Source: Actinomycetota bacterium (GTDB taxonomy: Bacteria > Actinomycetota > Actinomycetes > Nanopelagicales > Nanopelagicaceae). Taken from it: DNA of 5,944 nt. The notes under the pieces are model-generated. The model did no database searches. It was not told where the DNA came from and saw only the letters and a program-made list of their open reading frames with translations. Below, in pieces: positions 1 to 5,220 of the stretch. Each line of letters starts with the position of its first letter. The stretch's first letter is position 1. The stretch spans positions 1 through 5,944 of the forward strand of contig JABMMO010000181.1 of NCBI GenBank assembly GCA_013205455.1, in the 5' to 3' direction. A program made the position numbers and the translations under genes.

Positions 1-28
1 CAATATGCATGTTCCATTTCACAGCAAT

Positions 29-102
29 GCGCCTGTAGCTCAGTTGGATAGAGCACCTGCCTTCTAAGCCGGTTGTCGCAGGTTCGATTCCTGCCAGGCG
101 CA
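29..102 (+). tRNA. tRNA-Arg, anticodon UCU (reads AGA/AGG)
   Basis: A full cloverleaf can be folded. The acceptor stem 29-35 pairs perfectly with 95-101, and the discriminator is A102. The D stem is 38-41/51-54, the anticodon stem 56-60/68-72, and the T stem 78-82/90-94 is perfectly paired around the TTCGATT loop. The 7-base anticodon loop 61-67 reads CTTCTAA, placing UCU at 63-65. The D-loop has A at position 20, and C35 is present; both are known arginine identity elements. The anticodon stem has one internal U58·C70 mismatch (tRNA positions 29:41). The 3' CCA is not encoded (the bases after the discriminator are CAT), so it must be added after transcription. Only 28 bases lie upstream, so its promoter cannot be judged. 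Confidence 0.95.
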
Positions 103-145
103 CATAGCGTTATAAAAGTATTAAATTGCAGAAATTTTAGGGATT

Positions 146-177
146 AAAAAAGGACCGCCCCTCGACGGTCCTTTTTT
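146..177. terminator. Bidirectional intrinsic terminator between tRNA-Arg and pstS
   Basis: A perfect 12-base-pair inverted repeat runs from 146-157 (A6 then GGACCG) to 166-177 (CGGTCC then T6), with an 8-base loop. The A run before and the T run after give a U-tract in either direction. It therefore suits both the rightward tRNA-Arg transcript, which ends 44 bases before it, and the leftward pst transcript, whose pstS stop codon is 18 bases before it. It is the only strong hairpin terminator I see in the window, and it marks the end of the pst operon. Confidence 0.92.
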
Positions 178-195
178 ATTCTTGCTACCTAGGAA

Positions 196-1380
196 TTAAC
201 TAATCTTCGCAATCAAAGATTTGTTAAAGTCATATAAACCGCCATCTATAACTGCGAATTCAGTTGCAGGAAATTTAGCAGCGCATTTGTCAAGGATGTA
301 TGTCATGAGTTCCTTAACAGCTGCACCTTTAGCTGCATCCTTATATTTAGTTAGTACGAGGGCATACGATGTAGAACCTAATGGGTAAGCAACTGGACTT
401 AAGGTTGCGTAATCCAAAGTTAAAGTTCCATTCGTATTAAAAGTAGCACCACTCAAAAATGCTGATACGCCAGCTGCGCCAGGCGCGACCGCAATATCTA
501 CATTGTTGAATAATTTTGCTACTGGAAGCTTATTCTTAGTCGCATAATCTTTTTCTGCATATGTAATCGAACCAACGGTCTTAGCAACTAAAGCACTAGT
601 TAACTCAGAACCTTTAGCGCCTTGAATTTTTCCAAGGTTTGAGACATCGTTTATGTTTCCAGGAAATGACGAAGGAAAATCATTATTACCCTTCTTGGTC
701 CAAACCGTTGGAGCTGTAGCAGCTAAGTAGTTAGTAAAAATTCCTGAAGTTCCAGATGAGTCATTTCTATACACGACCGTAATTGCGGTCTTTGGTAGAG
801 AAATAGCTTCCCGCTGCGATGTATAGCGCTTCACAATTGGGTTACTTTTTGCATCTTTTTTAACAACTTCGGTATATGAAACTTTGCCATCGATTGTAAC
901 TTTGGTTTTAACCGTTTCAAATATTGGTGTCTTGACCACCCGGTTGTTATCAGCTTTGATTGCTGGGTCATTCCACATTGTGATAGTTCTAGAAAAAATC
1001 TTTGCAAGAGTTGTTGCTGATAAATTAAGCTGCTTTGTTACACCTGGCAAGTTATACATTATTGCGACAGGCGCAGCGACCACAGGTAGGTGCATCATTC
1101 CAGCAGGCGCAGATGTACCAAGGTGAGGTGTATCTGACCAACCAAAGTCGAAATCACCCTTATCAATTCCAGATCGTCCAGCACCTGATCCTAAAGAGTT
1201 ATAAATATAACTATTTCCACTGTCGCGCGCATATTCTGCTTTGCAAGCATCCAAGATTGGGTTTGCGAAAGTTGCGCCGCCACCAATTAAGTTAACTCCA
1301 GCAGCGTTAGCAGAGCCTGCCGAAAGTAAGACAATTGCAGTTAATATTGAAAAAATTTTTACAAAATTCTTGCGGACCAC
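196..1380 (-). CDS. pstS: PstS, phosphate ABC transporter substrate-binding protein
   Basis: This is the extracytoplasmic protein that captures inorganic phosphate and delivers it to PstC/PstA. The 394 residues begin with a Sec signal peptide: K4/K8, a hydrophobic core at about 9-21, and an A24-N-A26 cleavage site. PstS landmarks follow: GGGATF near 33, LGSGAGRSGI at 63-72, FGWSDTP at 79-85 (with the conserved Asp83), the WNDPAI segment at 136-141, and the phosphate-loop segment YRNDSSGTSG at 204-213. Odd points are a Lys-rich insertion of about 44 residues near 150-193, absent from the usual PstS pattern, and the lack of a lipobox Cys. The GTG start at 1380 is chosen because AAAGGAG lies 6 bases upstream; the overlapping ATG at 1382 is out of frame. 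It follows pstB by 126 bases and ends at a strong terminator. The family call is firm; the mode of surface retention is unknown. Confidence 0.95.
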   Translation of the reverse strand: MVRKNFVKIFSILTAIVLLSAGSANAAGVNLIGGGATFANPILDACKAEYARDSGNSYIYNSLGSGAGRSGIDKGDFDFGWSDTPHLGTSAPAGMMHLPVVAAPVAIMYNLPGVTKQLNLSATTLAKIFSRTITMWNDPAIKADNNRVVKTPIFETVKTKVTIDGKVSYTEVVKKDAKSNPIVKRYTSQREAISLPKTAITVVYRNDSSGTSGIFTNYLAATAPTVWTKKGNNDFPSSFPGNINDVSNLGKIQGAKGSELTSALVAKTVGSITYAEKDYATKNKLPVAKLFNNVDIAVAPGAAGVSAFLSGATFNTNGTLTLDYATLSPVAYPLGSTSYALVLTKYKDAAKGAAVKELMTYILDKCAAKFPATEFAVIDGGLYDFNKSLIAKIS

Positions 1381-1432
1381 ATTGGTCTCCTTTAACTAGA
1401 CACTTTCCCTAGGTGGGATTGAGGGTAACGTT

Positions 1433-1452
1433 AAAGTTTTAATGGAAACTTT
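1433..1452. repeat. Small AT-rich inverted repeat in the pstB-pstS gap
   Basis: AAAGTTT at 1433-1439 is the reverse complement of AAACTTT at 1446-1452, with a 6-base loop. The stem has only one G-C pair, so it is weak as an RNA hairpin and is not followed by a U-run in the pst direction. It could be a protein-binding dyad, a small processing or stability element between pstB and pstS, or chance in AT-rich DNA. It sits about 50-70 bases upstream of the pstS start codon. Confidence 0.3.
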
Positions 1453-1455
1453 TGA

Positions 1456-1493
1456 GGTAAAGCGAATAAACAGCAGTGAAAATTAAGATGAAC
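1456..1493 (-). promoter_or_regulatory. Degenerate PHO-box-like repeats upstream of pstS
   Basis: Reading on the - strand, four heptamers resemble the GTTCACC unit: GTTCATC (1493-1487, 6 of 7), TTTCACT (1481-1475, 5 of 7), GTTTATT (1471-1465, 4 of 7) and CTTTACC (1462-1456, 5 of 7). Their spacing is 12, 10 and 9 bases rather than a clean 11, so the match is clearly poorer than the box before pstC. If real, it would give pstS its own phosphate-controlled promoter in addition to read-through from pstB. I see no convincing -10 hexamer; TAAAAC at 1441-1436 is the best available. Confidence 0.25.
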
Positions 1494-1506
1494 AGATGGT
1501 TAAGTA

Positions 1507-2352
1507 CTAACCGAATCTGCCAGTCACATAATTTTCCGTCCTTTGATCTTTTGGACGGGCGAATATCTCGCTGGTTGGACCAACTTCAACCATTACACCT
1601 GCATGGCCATCTGCTAGAAAAAATGCGGTGTAATCTGAAATTCGAGCAGCTTGTTGCATGTTATGGGTCACGATGATAATCGTCATAGTTTTCGAGAGTT
1701 CTCGAATAGTTTCTTCGATTCGTAGCGTTGACCCAGGATCTAGCGCCGAACATGGCTCATCCATTAGCAGTACATCTGGCTTAACTGCAAGTGAGCGAGC
1801 GATACAAAGACGTTGTTGTTGTCCGCCAGAGAGCGAGCCGCCTTGGGCGTTTAATCGATCTTTAACTTCATTCCAAAGTCCTGCCCGTACTAAACATTCT
1901 TCCATTAAATCTTCTTTATTAGATCGCTTTAATTGAGCGAGCTTCAATCCCGAAAGTACATTCTCTCCAATTGTCATAGATGGAAACGGATTTGGTTTTT
2001 GAAAGACCATGCCGACTCTTAGGCGAATTTTCGTGACATCTACACCTGCAGCATAAATATCTTTTCCGTCCAATAAAACTTGTCCAGCCATCGCCGCGGT
2101 AGGGATAAATTCGTGCATTCGATTTAAGGTACGAATAAAAGTTGATTTTCCGCATCCAGATGGTCCAATCAACGCCGTAACAGTTCCAGCAACAAAATCC
2201 AACGAGATGTCCGAGAGCACATGATTTTTACCAAACCACGCATGGAGATTCCGCGCTTCGAGTCCAGTCCCTAACGGAGCGCTACCTGGGGTTCTAGCAC
2301 TTTTCGTAGCAGCAATGCTGGCTAACGAGGATGGTTTAACGGTCTCACTCAT
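1507..2352 (-). CDS. pstB: PstB, phosphate ABC transporter ATP-binding protein
   Basis: This is the cytoplasmic ATPase that powers phosphate import through PstC/PstA. The 281 residues carry the complete ABC set: Walker A GPSGCGKST (63-71), Q-loop VFQKPNPFP (116-124), signature LSGGQQQR (174-181), Walker B VLLMDEP (194-200), D-loop SALD (202-205) and switch His230. The Q-loop wording and the C-terminal YVTGRFG are typical of PstB rather than other importers. The core begins around residue 31; the first 30 residues are a Ser/Ala/Thr/Pro-rich extension that makes it slightly longer than the usual ~250-260. The ATG directly abuts the pstA stop (TAAATG), and AGAGGA lies 8 bases before it, which supports this start and translational coupling. 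No catalytic residue is missing. Confidence 0.97.
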   Translation of the reverse strand: MSETVKPSSLASIAATKSARTPGSAPLGTGLEARNLHAWFGKNHVLSDISLDFVAGTVTALIGPSGCGKSTFIRTLNRMHEFIPTAAMAGQVLLDGKDIYAAGVDVTKIRLRVGMVFQKPNPFPSMTIGENVLSGLKLAQLKRSNKEDLMEECLVRAGLWNEVKDRLNAQGGSLSGGQQQRLCIARSLAVKPDVLLMDEPCSALDPGSTLRIEETIRELSKTMTIIIVTHNMQQAARISDYTAFFLADGHAGVMVEVGPTSEIFARPKDQRTENYVTGRFG

Positions 2353-3396
2353 TTATATTTTCCTCTTTCCAAGTTTTCGTGCAGTGTAGAAAAGCACCAT
2401 TACTAAACTCAATAGAACTAATATTGACGCCCAAGCCCGCGCGTTTGATTCATCTGAACCAGAAATTAAAGCTTTCCAAATAGCAAATGGAATTGATCCC
2501 ATTACGCCGTTAAAAGGATTTCCATTTACAGTGTCGCCACCACCAGTTGTGAAAAGCAATGGTGCGGTTTCACCAGCAATTCGAGCAACCCCTAAAATAA
2601 TTGCCGTCACCAAACCGCTTTTTGCGGCAGGTACTACGACCATTGCAACGGTGCGCCATTGAGTTCCGCCCAAAGCTAAGCCAGCTTCTCTTAAATCAGA
2701 TGGAATTAAAAGTAAAACTTCTTCAGCTGTTCGTGCCACAGTTGGTAGCATTAAAATTGCTAACGCTAACGAGCCCATAAAGCCAGAGAATCCGCGACCC
2801 GTTCCAGTTATAAACGCAGAATAAATAAATAAACCAGCAACGATTGACGGTACACCGCTCATCGCCTGCACTAAGAATCTAATTAGACGAGAGCCTGGTC
2901 CTTTAATTTCCGTGAGATAAAGCGCAGTAAGGATTGCAAGCGGTACTGAGATAACCATCGCAAGTGCAATTAGCAATACGGTACCGATGATTGCGTGGAG
3001 GATGCCACCGACAGTCAATTCATCGTTGACGCTCGCTAAAGACATATCGGTTGTAAAGAAACCAAGATAGATTCCTTTAGTTCCTTTGACTAGAACTGTA
3101 AAAATAATACTTACTACCGGCAATATCGCTAAAATTCCACCAATTGCAACCAAGGTTCCAAAAAACGCATTCTTGCCGGCGTTTGTGCCGCTCTTATAAT
3201 TTGCAATCAACGTAACTGAAATTAAAGTCAATATTGACGCTGATAAAAAAGCACCAAGTTTTCCACTCAGTCCAGTGAATTCAATTAAAATCCAAGATCC
3301 ACACAAAACAAAAATGCCGGCAAATAAATTTGGTAGCAACTCTTTTGGAGTAGGACGCCACGGTTTCATTGGCTTCGGGGCGGTGACATTTGACAT
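2353..3396 (-). CDS. pstA: PstA, phosphate ABC transporter permease
   Basis: This is one of the two membrane subunits that form the phosphate channel with PstC. The 347 residues include several hydrophobic spans, at about 23-40, 49-66, 80-103, 133-160, 174-194, 205-220, 260-280 and 322-337. The cytoplasmic EAA-type coupling loop that docks on PstB is at about 236-256 (REAGLALGGTQW...VVVP). ARIAGETAPLLFTT at 271-284 and the GVPSIVAGLF segment at 181-190 are characteristic of PstA. The N-terminus holds an apparent extra hydrophobic pair before the usual first helix, making the protein longer than the ~300-residue enterobacterial form. The ATG start lies 2 bases after the pstC stop (TAATAATG), with AAAGGGG just upstream inside the end of pstC. 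It is cotranscribed with pstC and pstB. Confidence 0.96.
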   Translation of the reverse strand: MSNVTAPKPMKPWRPTPKELLPNLFAGIFVLCGSWILIEFTGLSGKLGAFLSASILTLISVTLIANYKSGTNAGKNAFFGTLVAIGGILAILPVVSIIFTVLVKGTKGIYLGFFTTDMSLASVNDELTVGGILHAIIGTVLLIALAMVISVPLAILTALYLTEIKGPGSRLIRFLVQAMSGVPSIVAGLFIYSAFITGTGRGFSGFMGSLALAILMLPTVARTAEEVLLLIPSDLREAGLALGGTQWRTVAMVVVPAAKSGLVTAIILGVARIAGETAPLLFTTGGGDTVNGNPFNGVMGSIPFAIWKALISGSDESNARAWASILVLLSLVMVLFYTARKLGKRKI

Positions 3397-3398
3397 TA

Positions 3399-4397
3399 TT
3401 AGCGCCCCTTTCTGCCGGAGCGATTCACGATCAAATCTGCAACCGTGTTAACTAAAAGAGTGAGCAAAAATAGAATTAAGCCAGCAGCCATGAGAGCGTT
3501 TATTTCCTCCCCAGAAGCTTCGCCAAATTTCAAAATTATCAGGGAGGCGACGTTGCCACCAGCACCGAGCAAAATTTGAAAATTTGCTTGGAAAACAATG
3601 TTTAGCACAGTAAATACCGCGACGGTTTCTCCCATTGCTCGACCGAGCCCCAACATAGCGCCACCAACAATTCCCGAAGATCCAAATGGCAATACCACTG
3701 CGCGAATCATTGACCACTTAGTTGCGCCAAGTGCATAAGCAGCTTGAATTCGATCTAATGGTGTTTGAGAAAATACTTCACGTGAGACTGAAGTGATGAT
3801 TGGAATGGTCATTATCGCTAATACAACACCAGCGATAAAAGGCGAGCGCGAAAAAACTGGTGCCGATACATCAAACAATGGCACAAAACTCAAATATTTG
3901 TGAAGCAACTTAGCCCAATACTCACCGCCTGGCATTAAAACATTGAAACCCCATAAGCCAAAGAGAATGGAAGGGAAAGCAGCCATTAGATCTATAACTG
4001 AAACTAAGAAGCCACGAACCGCGGTTGGAGCGTAGAAATTTAGATATAGTGCAGATGCCACAGCGATTGGCACGCCGATTGCCACCGCTATTAAAGCTGT
4101 AATAATTGTGCCAACCAACATTGCGCCAATGCCAAATGTAGAAGCTTGCTCCCCTGCGGTGCCATCAGTATTAATCGCGGAATACCATTCATATTGTGTA
4201 ATAAATTTGATTCCAGTATTTGATAAAACATCAAAGCCGCGTATGCCAAGAAAGAATGCAATTGCTCCAAGAATTACCAAAGATGAAATTCCACCTAGAG
4301 AGACCACTACTCTAAAAACTCGATCTGAAAACCGCGGAACTGTTGAAATTTCGCGTGGTTCCGGGATCGCGATTTTGGTCGTTTCGCTAATGCTCAC
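3399..4397 (-). CDS. pstC: PstC, phosphate ABC transporter permease
   Basis: This is the partner permease of PstA and the first gene of the operon. The 332 residues start with a polar cytoplasmic segment of about 28 residues, then hydrophobic spans at about 29-51, 88-118, 129-154, 186-206, 240-266 and 300-323. The EAA-type loop that contacts PstB is at about 218-237 (QAAYALGATKWSMIRAVVLP). GRAMGETVAVFTVLN at 252-266 and MAAFPSILFGLWG at 138-150 are PstC hallmarks and separate it from PstA. GTG at 4397 is the only usable start: the frame upstream has no ATG, GTG or TTG before a stop codon about 60 bases away. No good Shine-Dalgarno is seen, only a G5 run 12 bases upstream. A three-unit PHO box lies 43-72 bases before the start, so induction by phosphate starvation is likely. 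Confidence 0.95.
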   Translation of the reverse strand: MSISETTKIAIPEPREISTVPRFSDRVFRVVVSLGGISSLVILGAIAFFLGIRGFDVLSNTGIKFITQYEWYSAINTDGTAGEQASTFGIGAMLVGTIITALIAVAIGVPIAVASALYLNFYAPTAVRGFLVSVIDLMAAFPSILFGLWGFNVLMPGGEYWAKLLHKYLSFVPLFDVSAPVFSRSPFIAGVVLAIMTIPIITSVSREVFSQTPLDRIQAAYALGATKWSMIRAVVLPFGSSGIVGGAMLGLGRAMGETVAVFTVLNIVFQANFQILLGAGGNVASLIILKFGEASGEEINALMAAGLILFLLTLLVNTVADLIVNRSGRKGR

Positions 4398-4440
4398 GAC
4401 GCGATACTGCCCCCAACTAGGTTGCGCCGCCTGTCTCGTT

Positions 4441-4469
4441 GGTTAATACCAGGTGAACGAATAGTGAAT
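4441..4469 (-). promoter_or_regulatory. Three-unit PHO box (PhoP-type binding site) for pstC-pstA-pstB
   Basis: On the - strand three direct repeats stand at exactly 11-base spacing: ATTCACT (4469-4463), GTTCACC (4458-4452) and ATTAACC (4447-4441). The central unit is a perfect match, and the outer two match 5 of 7, to the GTTCACC core known for PhoP boxes of Streptomyces and relatives, which use 11-base direct repeat units. The site reads toward pstC, the expected Pho-regulon target. The match was made by eye. No clear -10 hexamer for pstC could be assigned downstream. The site also lies 44-72 bases upstream of the divergent orn start. Confidence 0.7.
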
Positions 4470-4512
4470 TAACTTGTCGAGCAAAACCGCTCCCACCCCA
4501 TAAGGTTTCCCC

Positions 4513-5079
4513 ATGGCTATCGACAATCCGCACCTAATTTGGATTGATTGCGAGATGACCGGGCTCTCTCTTGAAAACGATGCCCTCGTCGAAATCGCAG
4601 TCCAAGTTACCGATTCTGAATTAAACCCAATCGGCGATGGCATCGACATCCTCATCGCCACTACCCCCGAAAAACTTGCCGGGATGAACGAGTTCGTAAC
4701 CAATATGCATAGCGAATCTGGGCTCTTACCTCTTATATCTAGCGGAACCACCCTCGCCGATGCGGAAGCGAAAGTTATCGCGCACCTCGAATCAGTTGGC
4801 GTTGAATCCGGCAAATCCCCACTCGCTGGCAACTCCATCGCGACCGACCGGAACTTCATCGCCCGCGATATGCCGCTCCTCGATGCCTTCCTCCATTACC
4901 GAATCATCGATGTCTCCTCTATTAAGGAGCTCGCGCGCCGTTGGTACGCCTCCGCCTATTTCAATGCGCCAAAGAAGACCGGCAATCACCGCGCAATGGG
5001 CGATGTTAAAGATTCAATCGAGGAGTTGAAGTACTACCGGAGCGTGATTTTCGCGAGCAAATCCAGCCCCGAAAAGTAA
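4513..5079 (+). CDS. orn: Oligoribonuclease (DEDDh 3'-5' exoribonuclease)
   Basis: Orn degrades the shortest RNA fragments, chiefly dinucleotides including the pGpG left from cyclic-di-GMP turnover, to mononucleotides in the cytoplasm. The 188 residues match the usual length of about 180-200. All DEDDh residues are visible: Asp12 and Glu14 in WIDCEMTGL, Asp112 in GNSIATDRNFI, and His159 with Asp164 in NHRAMGDVKDS. The HYRIIDVSSIKELARRWY segment (128-145) is another Orn signature. The ATG at 4513 is preceded by TAAGG with a 7-base spacer, a modest ribosome site. It is divergent from pstC and followed 42 bases later by tRNA-His, an arrangement also known in other actinobacteria. Its GC looks higher than the pst genes: two rows (4561-4680) give 62/120 G+C against 47/120 in two pst rows. 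Confidence 0.96.
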   Translation: MAIDNPHLIWIDCEMTGLSLENDALVEIAVQVTDSELNPIGDGIDILIATTPEKLAGMNEFVTNMHSESGLLPLISSGTTLADAEAKVIAHLESVGVESGKSPLAGNSIATDRNFIARDMPLLDAFLHYRIIDVSSIKELARRWYASAYFNAPKKTGNHRAMGDVKDSIEELKYYRSVIFASKSSPEK

Positions 5080-5083
5080 CAGG

Positions 5084-5089
5084 TACAAT
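5084..5089 (+). promoter_or_regulatory. Possible -10 hexamer (TACAAT) for tRNA-His
   Basis: TACAAT differs from the TATAAT consensus at one base and lies 32 bases upstream of the tRNA-His 5' end, just past the orn stop codon. No convincing -35 hexamer stands at 16-18 bases before it. tRNA-His may therefore have its own weak promoter, be read through from orn, or both. Confidence 0.3.
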
Positions 5090-5121
5090 CAGCACTTCTA
5101 CAAAACTTAATAACGAAACAT

Positions 5122-5198
5122 GGTGGGCGTAGCTCAGCTGGTAGAGCACCCGGTTGTGGTCCGGGATGTCGCGGGTTCGAGCCCCGTCGCTCACCCCA
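5122..5198 (+). tRNA. tRNA-His, anticodon GUG, with encoded CCA
   Basis: The acceptor stem 5123-5129/5188-5194 has one G·U pair. The D stem is 5132-5135/5144-5147. The anticodon stem 5149-5153/5161-5165 is perfectly paired, with loop TTGTGGT giving anticodon GTG at 5156-5158. The T stem is 5171-5175/5183-5187 around TTCGAGC. The extra G-1 (5122) opposite C73 (5195), unique to tRNA-His, is present and confirms the identity. The 3' CCA is encoded at 5196-5198, unlike the tRNA-Arg in this window. It lies 42 bases after orn on the same strand, and no terminator hairpin is visible behind it. Confidence 0.97.
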
Positions 5199-5220
5199 CT
5201 ATTTAAAGCAAAGCGTAAAA

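Noticed and set aside
1..10. CAATATGCAT occurs at 1-10 and again at about 4702-4711
   Set aside because: The second copy is inside orn codons, and a single shared 10-mer of low complexity is easily chance.
188..193. CCTAGG palindromes flank pstS (188-193 and 1408-1413)
   Set aside because: A 6-base palindrome found twice, with unlike flanks, gives no support for a mobile cassette or attachment site.
4108..4446. A 112-codon open frame on the + strand opposite the pstC 5' part
   Set aside because: It is a shadow of pstC, whose membrane and EAA-loop pattern is clear on the other strand.
4437..4475. Possible + strand orn promoter hexamers (TTGGTT 4439-4444 with TAGTGA 4462-4467, or TAACTT 4470-4475)
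   Set aside because: The matches to consensus are too poor, and no pair combines a good -35 with a good -10.
4443..4859. A 138-codon open frame on the - strand opposite the 5' half of orn
   Set aside because: orn is unmistakable on the + strand with all catalytic residues, and this frame also runs over the PHO box. It shows no recognisable domain.
5006..5194. A 62-codon open frame on the - strand across tRNA-His
   Set aside because: It reads antisense through the tRNA and the end of orn. Its start is a familiar false peptide produced by the antisense of tRNA genes.
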